Positions 21,126-31,951 of a stretch of DNA of 35,016 nt are shown one piece after another (the stretch's first letter is position 1; each line of letters starts with the position of its first letter). This DNA comes from Heliocybe sulcata. Its lineage: Eukaryota > Basidiomycota > Agaricomycetes > Gloeophyllales > Gloeophyllaceae. A program made the position numbers and the translations under genes. The notes under the pieces are model-generated. The model saw only the letters and a list, made by a program, of their open reading frames with translations, made no database searches and was not told the DNA's origin. The stretch spans positions 1,292,623 through 1,327,638 of the forward strand of contig ML213506.1 of the NCBI GenBank assembly GCA_004369045.1. The letters run 5' to 3'.

Positions 21126-21586
21126 GACTCCCTTGCTGCCATGGCCCTCATCTGCACCCTTCCCTCGCAGTACAAGAGCTTTGTCTCCTCCATGCTCCTC
21201 CTCAACTCACTCGACTGCAGCAAGCCTCATGCTGCATTCCAGAATGAGGAGTCCCAGTGCACCACCTGCAACATCGACACCATGCTCACTATGCGTGCTG
21301 TTGCTGCTATTAGCTCCAACTCCTCTTCAGGTGTATGCTGCACATTCTGTGACCATGAGGGGCATCTGGAGGCCAACTGAAAGTTCAAGGAGAACGCAGC
21401 CAAGGCGCAGAAAGTCAAGACAGCTGAGCATCACCAGGATCGCTGTGGGGGCAAGAAGAAGGCTCAGGGTGTGAACGAGGCATCTGAGGACATTGGCGAG
21501 TCTGCAAACATCGCTGAGTATGCTGGCAAAGCAAGTGTTGCTCTCTCTACTGCTGAGTGCTCCTCCTGGCTTTTGTCTCCAGCAGC
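21126..21586 (+). pseudogene. Old copia element, piece 1: gag
   Basis: Reads LAAMALICTLPSQYKSFVSS through the nucleocapsid knuckle to ECSSWLLSPAA, closely matching gag of the copia element on the other strand (25865-25420). The CCHC knuckle (CTFCDHEGHLEAN) is broken: its last Cys codon is TGA. The 5' part is missing, cut at the KDZ element's right end. At 21586 the reading stops inside SPAA, where the younger copia element inserted. The frame resumes at 27124. Confidence 0.85.
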
Positions 21587-21920
21587 TATCAAGCTGGGAA
21601 GCCTGGAGGTCTCAAACAGCGCACAGGGAAGCCTGAGTCAAGCTCTATTAAGTTGGATGAAGAAGAGAGCTTGACTCAGCGCCATTTTCGCTCTTTGCAG
21701 AGCGTGGGAAGTGGCTTGGAACTGTATAGACGAAATAGGGAAGTGAGAAAGAAAGAGTAGCTAAGAGGTCCGAGTCAAAGAGGTAAGCAACGACTAAATG
21801 GTGTAGTGGTAAGAGCACCTACCTGCAGCCTGGAGGCTGCAGGTTCAATCCCGGGCAAGAGCACATTTTGTTTTGCACTAGTCTTGAGTGTTGCTGACCT
21901 CGTAGGCACGGATGCCGATA
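21587..21920 (-). repeat. Copia 3' LTR (334 bp)
   Basis: It follows the polypurine tract directly and ends ...GCTTGATA. Its first bases are TATCGGC rather than the TGTTGGC of the 5' LTR. It lacks the second copy of a duplicated GAGTCAAGCTCTATT segment that the other two LTRs have. It contains the tRNA-like cassette at 21799-21852. Confidence 0.9.
21799..21852 (+). other. tRNA-like cassette with box A, box B and 10-bp hairpin (copy 1)
   Basis: Box A-like TGGTGTAGTGGTAAGAGCAC (21799-21818) allows a D-arm (GTGT/GCAC). Box B-like GGTTCAATCCC lies at 21842-21852. Between them ACCTGCAGCC-TGGA-GGCTGCAGGT (21821-21844) is a perfect 10-bp hairpin. The T-stem and acceptor stem do not pair and there is no 7-nt anticodon loop, so it is not an ordinary tRNA gene. 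It lies antisense within the LTR. Confidence 0.6.
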
Positions 21921-21928
21921 CTCCCCCC
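21921..21928 (-). other. Polypurine tract of the copia element
   Basis: GGGGGGAG on the minus strand, immediately before the 3' LTR and 16 bp after the end of the pol frame. It is the usual primer site for plus-strand DNA synthesis. Confidence 0.85.
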
Positions 21929-21944
21929 TGACGCGGCACCTCTC

Positions 21945-24900
21945 TCAGACACCCAGCCCAAGCAACCTAACCATCACCTCCACCTTCACCTTCACCAGCC
22001 CCTTTGTCATCACATCCGCCGGCATCACATCCGTCCTAAGATGTGCCAGCGTGATCCGCCCACGCGCAACCTCGTCGCGCAGCCAGTAGAACCGCAAGTC
22101 CAAGTGCTTCATGCGTCCATGGTGTTCTGGGTTCTTGGCGACTTGTAGTGCCGACTGGTTGTCGATGTGAAGCATAGAAGGGCCAGAAGCGGGGTAGCCG
22201 AGTTCCTTGAGGAAATTGCGAAGCCAGAGTATCTCTTGAGCAGCAGAGACGGCGGCAACATACTCAGCCTCAGTGGTGGACAGCGTTACGATCGACTGAA
22301 GTCGGCTAGACCAGGAGATAGCGCCAGTGCCTATCTGACAACGTAGCTGCCAGTAGAGCGACCGTTGTTCGGGTTGCCAGCATGGTCAGCATCCGTGAAG
22401 GTGGTGAAAAGAGCAGTCGACGACGAGGGAGCATAAGTGAGCTTGTAGTCGACAGTCCCCTTCAGATAGCGAAAGAGGTGCTTCACCGCCTTCCAGTGAC
22501 GCTTGCCGGGGTTTTTGCTGAAGCGCGCTAAGACTCCAACAGTATAGGCAATGTCCGGACACGTAGCAACGGACAGGTAGGCAAGGGCGCCGACAGCATT
22601 GATATACGGCACAGAGCGCATCTCCTCAACCTCGGCTTTGGTCTGAGGAGCCATGGAAATGCTCAGCTTGAGCCCAGGATCCATAGGTGTCGACACCGAG
22701 TCACAGTTAGCCACGTTGAAGCGCTGCAAGATGTCGAGGATGTACTGGTGCTGGGAGATGGAAAGGGAGCGCGCAGAGCGGTCACGGGTAATCTCGACGC
22801 GTAGAAGCCAAGAGGTTGGACCAAGGTTGCGCAGCTTGAAGTGTTGCCGGAGATCATCCTTGACCTGCTGGATGGCGGCCTTAGACTTAGCGGCAATGGT
22901 CATATCGTCGACAAAGACAGGAACAATGATACGCGCGTCGTCCTTGCGATAGACCCAGACACTGTGCTCGCAAGTGAGTCGAGTGAAGCCCAGCTTCTCA
23001 GTCAAGACCTCGTTCAGCTTCTTGTGCCAGCAACGCCCAGCCTGCTTCAGTCCGTACAGCGAGTTACGCAGCTTCCAAACTTCTCCTCAAATCCCTCCGG
23101 CTGCTTCATATAGACGTCCTCCTCCAACGTACCATTTAGATACGCGGTCGAGATATCGATGCTCTCAAGCTCCAAGTCCTCCAGAGCAGCCAGTGGCAAC
23201 GTAGTACGCAGCGAGACCCATTTGGGCATAGGAGCAAACGTCTCGTTGTAGTCAAAACCAGGACGCTGTGAGAAGCCCTTTGCAACCAGTCGCCCCTTGT
23301 AGCGCTCGATGGATCCATCCGCGTTGCGCTTGATGCGAAACACCCAGCGGCTGCCAATAGCCTTGCGGCCAGGAGGGCACTCGACAAGCTCAAACGTCCT
23401 GTTCTCAACTAGAGACTGGATCTCGTCTTGTGCGGCCTTCAACCACTGCTGGCGCTCTTCCTCCAGACGCTGCATCGCTTCGTGGAACGTACGCGGCTCT
23501 CCAGCGTGTTCCCGGCCCTCACAAGCATTCTGGACAACAGACTCGAAAGCGAAGTTAAGTGCTTCGTCTAGAGACCAGCACTCGACAGTTTGGCCGTCCA
23601 GAAGGTAGTCCAGTGCCGCAGACATCGCAGCTGCTCAGTTGGTCTCGCCCTCATCCTCGGGTCTGATGTTGAGCTCGTCCTTGTCCATGGAATCGTCTGG
23701 AGGCAAGAACTCTTCGACTGAAGCGGGAGGAGGTGTTGGGAGCGCGAGGGGATCTGGAGACGGTGATTCGGACTTGATACGAGCATCCGGCACAGCAGGA
23801 GAGACTCTGGTACCGGGAGGAGCTGCATTGCGGCATTGGAGCATGCTCTCATTCAAAGAGCCGCGCTGACGTGTAGAGCGTGTCGAGCGTCTTGTGGGAG
23901 GTGGTGATGGTGCCGGATCGATTTGTGGGGGTGCAGGAGGCTGAGCAGGTGCAGGCGAAGGAGTGCGAGGTCTAGGTGGAGGTAACGGAGCATCATCATC
24001 GTCGTCGTCTCCCCCCTGATCCGGTACATCCCCAGGGAGCTCGTCATCTCCCCCCGGATCGGGTACATCCACTGACTCAATGGGTTCACCGAACGGGCTA
24101 ATATCCCGGTGGTTGCCAGGGAAGCAGTGCTTGTCGAAGACCGCGTTGGAGCTGTTGAAGAACTTGCATTCCGCAGGATCCCAGAACACCCAGGCGCGAG
24201 TGCCAGCAGTGTAGCCAACAAAGATGCACTTGCGTGTGTGAGGTTGAAGCGCTTGGCGTTGCTTCTTGCGTATGAGGACATAGGCCAGAGAGCCGAAGAC
24301 ACGGAGATAGGACACGTCCGGCTTCTTGCCTTTCTTCCAGAGTGAGTAGGGAATAGCACCAGAAAGCGTCGCGCGAGGAAAACAGTTCTGGACATGGACA
24401 AAGCAGCGCACAGCAACAGACCAGAAGGAAGCCGGGAGCTTCGCCTCGAAGAGCATCGCAGTCACGGCAGCCTGAATCGTCTGGTTAGCGCGCTCCGCAA
24501 TACCGTTCTGATACGGCTCGTCCGTCTCAGTGTGTTTGTGCACAATTCCCTCCTTGCGGCAGAACTCCTCCCACTCGCGTCCCACATACTCGCCACCCTT
24601 ATCATCCATAGTGCACTTGATCTTTGCTCCCAGCTCATTCTCAACCTGCACCTTGAAGACCTTGAAGGCAGCAAAGGCGTCGCTCTTCTCCCACAGAAAC
24701 GCAACAGTCCAGTAGCGCATATGAGCGTCGATGAAGGTAATCCAGTAGCGGAAACCTTCGTACGAGGCGGTAGGCAGTGGACCTTTGAGATCAGAGACGA
24801 CAAGGTCGAGCGGAGAGGAAGGGCGTGTGGCGTGCTGTGGGACGTCGTGACGGTGCTGCTTACCAGCAATGCATGGTTCGCAGATGGGGTCTGGAGCGGC

Positions 24901-26349
24901 AGAGGAGCGAATGGTGAGGCCTTGGACAAGCTGCTTGTCCTTCATGCGCTGGACATAGTCGTAGTTCACATGAGACAGACGACGGTGCCAAAGCGCCAAG
25001 TCCAGCAGTGCAGCGTCCGCTAGCGAAGCGTCGTGTGATGCGCCAACCAGAGTACGGCCATCCAAGTACCCGGTGTTGCGGTCATTGACAGACGCGGTGA
25101 AGACCAGCTTGTCGTTGAGGTAGAACGCGGCAGAAGCGCCCTGGATCTCGCAGTGATGGCCTTTGGCCTTGGTAAGATGGTAAACAGATAGTAGATTGGA
25201 CCCAAGCTGAGGAACATGAAGAACATCGTGTAGTAGTGCAGCTGCCGCCTTTGACCCTCTAATGACCGGCTCGAACATCACAGACCCCATCCCAGCAGAG
25301 TAGATGATCGAATGATTGGCGAGACGGACTGGGACGATGTGGGGCGAGTAGGAGGTGAACCAGTGACAGTGAGGCATCATGTGCAAAGTAGCACCTGTAT
25401 CCGTGTTCCAGTTAGCCGCTGCCGGAGACGAGAGCCAGGAGGAGCGCTCAGCAGTAGAGAGGGCGACACTTGCTTTGCCAGCGTAGTCGGCGATGTTAGC
25501 AGACTCGCCAACGTCCTCAGACGCCTCGTTCGCGCCCTGAGCCTTTCTCTTGCCTCCACGGCGATCCTGGCGGCGCTCAGCCGTCTTGACCTTCTGCGCC
25601 TTGGCTGCATTCTCCTTGAACTTGCAGTTGGCCTCCAGATGCCCCTCGTAGTCGCAGAACGTGCAGCGTACGCCTGAAGAGGTGCTGGGGCCAGCAGCGG
25701 CGACGGCATGCATAGCAAGCGTGGTGTCGACGTTGCGGGTGGTGCGCTGGGACTCCTCGTTCTGGAATGCAGCATGAAGCTTGGTGCGGTTGAGGGAGTC
25801 GAGGAGGAGCAGGGAGGAGACAAAGCTATTGTACTCGGAAGGGAGAGCGCAGATGAGAGCCATGGCAGCGAGATCGTCGTCGAGTTGGTTGATGGTGAAG
25901 GTAGCAGGGCGCAGGGCCTTGATATCCTGCAGCGCCTTGTCGCCGCGAGCAGCAAGGGCGACGAGGGTCTCCCCTTCCTCCTTGCGGAGGCTGAGGAGCG
26001 AGTCATAGGCGTTGAAGCGCGCACCTGGTTTCTGCTGAACGTGCACATTCCGCAACCGCTGCCACATCAAGTCCGGCTTGTCCTTCACCTCCTTCACATG
26101 CACTTTCTGCGCGTCCTCAATCGCCAACCAGATATGCCCTGCTGCCTGCGCCTTGCGCTTCTCCCAGTCCCTAATCTCCTTATGCTCCTCCGGGGTGACG
26201 TTGGTCGCATCAGCAGGCAAGGGCACAGCGCTGGGGTTGCTGGTGACATCCCAGAAGTCGAGAGTCTTCAGGAAAGCCTTCATGTTGTCAGCCCAGGTGC
26301 CGTAGTTGCGCTGCCTGAGGCCAGGGAACGTTCGCTTGGTGGTAGACAC
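21945..26349 (-). pseudogene. Copia gag-pol polyprotein (one stop, two frameshifts)
   Basis: The start is MSTTKRTFPGLRQRNYG (26349). Order, with residues in the 904-codon first frame: gag; CCHC knuckle CTFCDYEGHLEANC (~228-241); protease DTGAT (~315); pre-integrase WHRRLSHVNYDY ... CEPCIAGKQ (~453-497); integrase with D in VVSDLKGP (~516), D in MDDKGGEY (~582) and E in NGIAERANQT (~619); then a proline-rich linker. An in-frame TGA at about 23632 separates it from reverse transcriptase (RYKGRLVAKGF, ETFAPM; FVDDMTI at ~22915). RNase H follows (TDADHAGNPNNGRSTGSY, LSTTEAEYVAA, LHIDNQSALQVAKN). Frameshifts of one lost base lie near 23087 and 22343. Domain order PR-IN-RT-RH defines Ty1/copia. It is dead in cis as read, unless these are sequencing errors. 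Confidence 0.92.
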
Positions 26350-26719
26350 GACGACGGAACGACGTAGGGTGATGTAGAACGATGGGGCGTGTCGATGGGA
26401 GCAATAGGAGTGTAGGATGAGTGTGGAATGCAGTAGGGAGTGCTAAGAGCTCAGAAACACAAGTTGGAGCGAAAGCAGGGGAGTAGCGGCTCGGAAAACG
26501 GTCCTGGGGCGTCCAGAAGCATTCCTAGGCAAAATCGCGCAGCGAAAAAGCGTAGAGCAGCGATAGGAGACCGAACTCGACATTCTGCAGTCTGGATGGA
26601 CCACTAGAAGGTGTGAAAAGTTGAATTGGAGATGGATGGAGGATGGATGGGTCCAGATGAGGTTGGATGTACCTCTAGAGCGCAGATGACGGGCTAAAAG
26701 TGCGATTTGACAGTCCTAA

Positions 26720-26736
26720 AGCGTTGGGCTCATAAC
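26720..26736 (-). other. Primer-binding site, complementary to the 5' half of initiator tRNA-Met
   Basis: The plus strand reads AGCGTTGGGCTCATAAC. This is the sense sequence of the initiator tRNA-Met D-stem/anticodon region through the CAT anticodon, and it lies directly next to the 5' LTR. Copia-type elements that prime with a cleaved tRNA half use this region instead of the 3' CCA end. The match to tRNA is from memory of conserved iMet sequences. Confidence 0.75.
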
Positions 26737-26737
26737 T

Positions 26738-27123
26738 TATCAAGCTGGGAAGCCTGGAGGTCTGAAACAGCGCACAGGGAAGCCTGAGTCAAGCTCTATT
26801 AAGTTGGATAAATACATGACATGCAAAAGACATACCTGAGTCAAGCTCTATTGAGTTGGATGAAGAAGAGAGCTTGACTCAGCGCCGTTTTCGCTCTTTG
26901 CAGAGCGTGGGAAGTGGCTTGGAACTGTATAGACGAAATAGGAAAGTGAGGAAGAAAGAGTAGCTAAGAGGTTCAAGTCAAAGAGGTAAGCAACAGTCGA
27001 ATGGTGTAGTGGTAAGAGCACCTACCTGCAGCCTGGAGGCTGCAGGTTCAATCCCGGGCAAGAGTGCATTTTGTTTTGCACTAGTCTTGAGTGTTGCTGA
27101 CCTCGTAGGCATGAATGCCAACA
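26738..27123 (-). repeat. Copia 5' LTR (386 bp)
   Basis: Reads TGTTGGCATTC...CTTGATA in element orientation and ends at the target duplication GCAGC. It is longer than the 3' LTR by a 52-bp duplication (about 26805-26865) containing a second GAGTCAAGCTCTATT and the spacer AAATACATGACATGC. It is expected to carry the promoter; a TATACAG-type box lies near 26930 on the minus strand. Confidence 0.9.
27002..27055 (+). other. tRNA-like cassette (copy 2)
   Basis: Identical to copy 1 over box A, hairpin (27024-27047) and box B (27045-27055), although the surrounding LTR sequence differs at several positions. Confidence 0.6.
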
Positions 27124-27286
27124 GCAGCGGCTAACTGGAACATGGATACAGGTGCTACTTCACACATGACACCTCACCGTCACTGGTTCATCTCCTACTC
27201 ACCCCACATCATCCCAGTCTGTCTCACGAATCATTCCATCATGTACTCTGCTGGAATGGTGTCTGTGATGTTTGAGCTGGTCATTA
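27124..27286 (+). pseudogene. Old copia element, piece 2: protease
   Basis: Continues the frame broken at 21586: AAANWNMDTGATSHMTPHRHW ... VMFELVIR, with the aspartic protease DTGAT motif intact. It ends at 27286, where the Harbinger element inserted within VIRG. The frame resumes at 32014. Confidence 0.88.
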
Positions 27287-27346
27287 GGGACCCACAGTCC
27301 TAACTGTGGTTTCTGCTTTCTGTCGCTTTCTGAGAAAGCAGCAGCA
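27287..27346 (+). repeat. Harbinger left terminal inverted repeat (60 bp)
   Basis: Starts GGGACCCACAGTCCTAACTG and ends GAGAAAGCAGCAGCA. It contains an internal palindrome, GCTTTCT-G-AGAAAGC. Confidence 0.9.
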
Positions 27347-27547
27347 GACAGTGCCGTGCCACCGTTGCAGTTGCTTTCTGGCTGCTGGCGTCTCTCATGC
27401 CAGTCACTGGTCACAGTCATAGCTTACCTAAGGTACACATCGCAACTGACGCATTCTGTTTACTGTGCGCACCCCAGCTTAAATTCTGCCGGGTGCTCTT
27501 GGAGACCATCATCATATCTGCGACAGCCAGCTCAAGTATATTCCCAC

Positions 27548-28630
27548 TGAAAGGCATGAACACACAACGAAACCCACACAGACCTAAAGGGGAACAACAA
27601 CCACAAAGCAAGCATCAACCCCTTGGTGCCAGCTGGCTGTGAGGTCCGGGGTGACAAAGGGTATAGTAAACATTTGGAGGGAGTCAATGGAAAGGATAGG
27701 GCCGAGACCGCCAACCACAGGGCAATGTATACTCTAACGTGCAATGAATAAATGCGATCAAGAAGCTAAAAATAGAATGCAATCAAAACGCGACAGTGTG
27801 CAACGTCGCGCACTCTAGAAGCGAAACACGCCCACTGACTAAAAATAGATGTAGACGCTAAAAATAGAACAATGTGAAAATGGGAAACTCTGGTGTCTGG
27901 CGGGACACAGACAGCAGCAGCGACGAGAGAAGGGACGCAGAGAGAGCTCAGACACAGAGTTGAGATGGGAACAGTAGAATTGCGCAGGGAGGTAGCGACC
28001 CAACCTAACCTAAGGCCTAAGCTAACCTGAGGTACAGTGTCGGGAAGTCTGACTTAAGTATACTATGGAGAAAACCAAATAATCCGAGTACCATATGCTA
28101 ACAAAGTGAAACTACTCCTGGAAAACAATCTATCACAAACCTCAGACAAGGGGAACAATCTCCGTACACTACAGTGACCATGTGCAAAGGTGGGCACATA
28201 CCAAAAAGAGCGTGGGAACGCGCACAGCGCCACATCAAAAAGCGCTGATGGGCCGTGTGGAGGCCGCACCGGTGCCCGCAAGGCATGCACGGCCTCGGAA
28301 TTGACTCGAAACTTGATGGACAGCACATGCAAAGGCACCGCGGGGGCAGCGCAGCACCGCCGTGGAACACCGCTGCTGTCGAGAGGGTATCGCCACACCG
28401 CCGTGATGGCTGAGATGAGCACGCACACTTATGTAATGCAGTGGGGCGGTTGTCGAATGAGATCGGAGAGTCGTTGGGAATTGCCGGAAATAGTGAAAAG
28501 TCCATAGAAACTCGAGGTTTGCTCGTAGCGCGATGCTGCGGATACGCTCACTCTTGCACAGAGCGTGGGAATCTGCGCAAATAGCCTGAAAATGCGTTTT
28601 CGGAGACCAGATCCACGTAGAGGCATATCA
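27548..28630 (-). mobile_element. LTR-like unit, subfamily C (complete, near-perfect 4-bp duplication)
   Basis: In its own orientation it runs TGATATGCCTCTACGTGG...GTTCATGCCTTTCA, 1083 bp. The flanks on the plus strand are CCAC (27544-27547) and CCGC (28631-28634), one transition apart. It defines the full length of subfamily C. The central part has TTTTTAGC-rich and CTCTCTCTGCGTCCC tracts; the 3' block with hairpin is at 27612-27730. It inserted upstream of the SANT gene of the Harbinger element. Confidence 0.8.
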
Positions 28631-28669
28631 CCGCTCATTTGCAACTCTGTATTCTACAGTTCATCTAAT

Positions 28670-29482
28670 ATGGCTCCCGGGACACAGGAGAAGCTCGCAG
28701 AAGTACCTTGGTCTCTCGAGAACCACCACCTTACATGGGCGCTAATCAGTGAACTGGAGAGCTTGGAGAACTACAAGGTTCTATTTGGCAAGAAGGATCC
28801 TTCCGAGGTGAGTGATAACCAGCCACCCTTGCAGCAGCTTTGCATTTAATCCCGATTGAGTATAGAACACTTCTGGGGACACAAAAGCTGCGGTCTACAG
28901 GTGAATCACACAGGCTATCATCCCGACATACTATGAGAAGGACTCCAAGGTTGCTTCTGAGTGGGTCAAGAGCAAAACAGAGTCATAAGTGAGCCTCAAA
29001 AGCACAAGGTTCTCTACTAACTTCGGAACAGGATGATTAAGATATACAAGACTCATGCAGCAAAATTGCACCGAACAGGCGGCGGTCTGTGTGACAGAGA
29101 TGCGGAGGATGGCTCTGATGAGTATCTCGACTTCTATATACCACCTGGAGGCCCTACGGAGGTGACAGAGGACAGGGCATGGAATATATGGAGTGAGGCA
29201 TCTTACATGTTGTTTTGGATGTAACTAACACACTTTTCAGAGGCCATTAATGCCGAATGGCTGTTCTTCTCTCAGTTCCACAAGATTCTGGCCATCTGCC
29301 CGAATGTCACACCCATTGCTGTCACCACAGGCACTGGCCTGAATGGCATGAAGACATTGTATATGCAGCCACCCAGTCCCCACGCCAGTGCCCCTGGTGT
29401 TGAAGCTCAGCGGGAGCATCTTCATGCTCTCTTATTACAGTATGGCCAGCAAGATCGAGACCTGTGTGATGTCTCCTTCAAA
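28670..29482 (+). pseudogene. SANT/Myb-like DNA-binding protein of the Harbinger element (3' truncated)
   Basis: PIF/Harbinger elements need, besides the transposase, a Myb/SANT-like protein that brings it to the TIRs and the nucleus. Exon 1 (ATG 28670) has a tryptophan-rich repeat (WSLENHHLTWALISELESL ... NYKVLFGKKDP). A 58-nt intron (28808-28865) follows, then NTSGDTKAAVYR and AIIPTYYEKDSKVASEWVKSK. Next are HAAKLHRTGGG, the linker YIPPGGPTEVTEDRAWNIW, another intron (about 29192-29241), and the conserved ILAICPNVTPIAVTTGTG and LQYGQQD. A TGA at 28902 falls where Arg is expected, and a TAA follows VKSKTES. The tail is cut at 29483 by the CACTAGTG arm. The family match is by recall of basidiomycete Harbinger partners. 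Confidence 0.7.
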
Positions 29483-30249
29483 CACTAGTGGTCACTAACT
29501 TCTATATATAATTTACCACAACTGTGGTGAAGTCATATACACTACTTTAGTAGTCCTTATATGATATGTGTTGCAGTGGGATTATATGTGATATAATGTG
29601 ACCACATGTGTGATACATTTATATACAATTGAGGTAAATTTATATAGGATGTATATATGGTGGAGGGCAGATTATACTGTAGATATAGGGGGTTTGCAGT
29701 AGATTTATACTAGATTTGTATGGTATACTGGGCTGTTTATATGAGGTTTGTTCAATCTTGCAGAGGTTTTGTACCAGTTTGTATGCTCTACTTGTGGATT
29801 TATATCGAATTATATCCTGTGCTGCTATATTTATATGGGGGGGTGTATAATATTGCAGTGCATTTATATAATTCTCTGGGTGGGTTATATTGGATGTGTG
29901 CAGTTTACTGGTGGCTTTATTTGAGGTTGTAGTGGATCTGATCCACATTATACCAGATTTGTATGCTTTACCTGAGGATTTATATCAAATTGTACACCTT
30001 ACTGCTATATTTATATGGGGGTTGTGTAATATTGCAGTGGATTTATATAATCTTCTGGACAGGTTATACTGGATGTGTGCAGTTTGCTGGTGGGTTTATA
30101 TCAGGTTATACTCGACCTGGTCTACATTATATACTCACTATATACCTTTTCAGGTCGCTTTATATTGGATTTATATAAAATGTTTGGGCACTTCCTATAA
30201 ATATAGGGGACGTCTGGTCACATTATATAAGATTTATATCCAAATTGTG
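29483..30249 (+). mobile_element. AT-rich CACTAGTG arm inserted in the Harbinger element
   Basis: Starts CACTAGTGGTCACTAAC (29483), with TTACCACA-AC-TGTGGT at 29513-29528 and ACTACTTTAGTAGT next to it. The first 273 bp match the reverse complement of 1-276. About 500 bp of recurring TTTATAT-based units follow. No matching right terminus was found before the transposase, so this is an arm or a deleted copy. The 137- and 102-codon frames are repeat-derived. Confidence 0.65.
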
Positions 30250-30530
30250 GGGGCCCTGCTGGGTGGAATCTTCCACAAATCAGGGATCCTTATGACCCTA
30301 TAGGGGACTACAGTTTGACCCAATAACATGGGCAATATCTCTCAGGATAGAATTAGTGCACCCCCCTACCCTTCCAGCTGGTTCTCCCCCCACCTCCAGC
30401 CTCCTAGGATGTTACCATCCACCTATTCTGCCACGTAGAAGTCTGATTTCATCTCTATAGTGATGTACCTTAATTTACATTCTATTACTTCTATTACTAT
30501 AGCAGGTAGTTATCGTAAATGATTCCAAAC
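30250..30530. other. Gap, nothing recognised
   Basis: Lies between the AT-rich arm and the transposase stop codon. It is C-rich in the middle (CCCCCCTACCC) and otherwise featureless. It probably includes the transposase 3' UTR and the missing end of the SANT gene. Confidence 0.4.
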
Positions 30531-31914
30531 CTAATCCTCCGCTCGAGAAGCCTTCAGCTCATTGATGAGCTGGCGTTGATTTGTGCGAGGTACACCGAGG
30601 ATGAGCTCTGGATCCTCCTGCTCGTCCTTGTGCTCCTCACAGAGGTCGTTTTGCTGGATGTAGTGGGGCATATACTGAGCTCCCTCCACATCAACACAAA
30701 GGTTGTGCAAAACAATTGCGGCCCAAACCCAATGTCAGGCTGCGACATGTTCAGTTTTGCTATTGATGGCGTTACGAAGACCACAGAGGGATTGCCAGTG
30801 GCTTTTTAATGCACCCATGCAGTGCTCAGAGCGGATGCGAATGTGGGCAACAGCTTTGTCGAAGAGAATGTTATCAGGGAGCAGGGAGGCGAGTTCTTTG
30901 TGGACAGGCATCGTGCACATGTTTAGTGCATAGGCGGAGTCGGTCCATGCAACTCATCTCCCTTAAAGAACCAGTCTGGATACTTCGCAGCAGCAGTGGA
31001 CATGAAAGCAGTGGCATCATATGCGGAGCCAGTCAGACTGACAGCATAATTGATGATCCGCAGACTGGAAGGGGTGTTACCAATCTGGAGTGACTCAAGT
31101 CAATACCAATGGATGCAGAGCTTGGTGTGAATAAGCTGGTTATTTTGCTCACTTGCACATTCAATCCATAGTTTGACTTCTGTGTGTAATATGCATACCC
31201 ACTTAATCCTGGTTTCTGGTATAACACCACAATCATCCCATCATACATGACCCATCCCTCTTTCCATAACCCTTCGTGACAGCCAGTCTCATCCTCTACC
31301 CACCTTTTCTCTGCTTCTTTTTCCTTCTCTCTCACTGGCCTCATAAACAGATCATGGAGTGACAGGATGGCTTCCAGACAACAATGCATGAACATGTTGA
31401 CCGCTACATCCTCAACTGATGCCCCATTACCATAGCGCCCCATCTGATAGAGTGTGAGTGCTAGCTGAGTCTCCACCAGTGACTGTGGTCGATGTCCGGT
31501 AGACTGGAATACAGGATGGTCATGGATGAGGAGAAGTAGGACTTGGAAGGCCTCCGGTGAAAGGCGAAGCATGTTGATAAATCACTTATGATCATGTTGA
31601 GTATTTGCGTAGTGCCAGGCAAGGTGTAGGTTCCCAGCCTTGAGAACCGGCGGTCGACTGTTGAGGTAGCGAGTTTGCAAGACTGTTAAAAGGATTGCCA
31701 AGTCGTCATCATCCTGTGTGGCCTGAGCCTCGAAGTCCTCCTCATCATCGATGGTGGCAAGGTCATGAAGTGCAGCACCAACAAGCAGAGCACGAATAAC
31801 TCGTCTTCGGTAGCTCAGACGAGGCATGAGGCAAAGATGTCCCAATGCACTCATGAGGAGTAACACATCACAGGTTGACCATGTACGGCTATGCACGTGG
31901 CCAAAAAGCAGCAT
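30531..31914 (-). pseudogene. PIF/Harbinger DDE transposase (degraded)
   Basis: Reading from 31914: acidic N-terminus (DDEEDFEAQATQDDDD), RYLNSRPPVLKAGN, an in-frame TGA at 31582-31584 where Arg is expected, then MLRLSPEAFQVLLLLI, GRYGNGASVEDVAV, MYDGMIVVLYQKPG and SNYGLNVQ. An intron follows (about 31142-31056), then GSAYDATAFMSTAAAKYPDWFFKGDE, and after a one-base frameshift DSAYALN, FDKAVAHIRIRSEHCMGALK, LCGLRNAI. A second TGA (30735-30737) precedes HWVWAAIVLHNLC, and the frame ends with a TAG at 30531. D in MYDGM, D in GSAYD and E in RSEHC match the expected DDE positions. The enzyme cuts and pastes the element; this copy cannot make it intact. Confidence 0.88.
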
Positions 31915-31951
31915 ATCTCTCTAAGGTTCACTCAAGTTTACAGGCCACTTT

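Larger units (their letters stand above)
21587..27123 (-). mobile_element. Ty1/copia LTR retrotransposon, nearly complete, nested in the old copia
   Basis: 5.54 kb with LTRs at 26738-27123 (5') and 21587-21920 (3'), a primer site at 26720-26736, gag-pol 26349-21945 and a polypurine tract at 21921-21928. The 5-bp target duplication GCAGC sits at 21582-21586 and 27124-27128, and the old copia frame resumes across it. The LTRs differ by roughly a dozen substitutions plus a 52-bp duplication, so the insertion is not recent. Confidence 0.92.

Noticed and set aside
21799-21866. Three functional tRNA genes (21.8, 27.0, 32.8 kb)
   Set aside because: Box A and B are present, but the T-stem and acceptor stem do not pair and the central hairpin has a 4-nt loop. 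All three copies are parts of copia LTRs.
24394-25023. Long plus-strand frames opposite copia gag-pol (e.g. 209 and 219 codons)
   Set aside because: They are antisense shadows of the GC-rich polyprotein and have no independent support.
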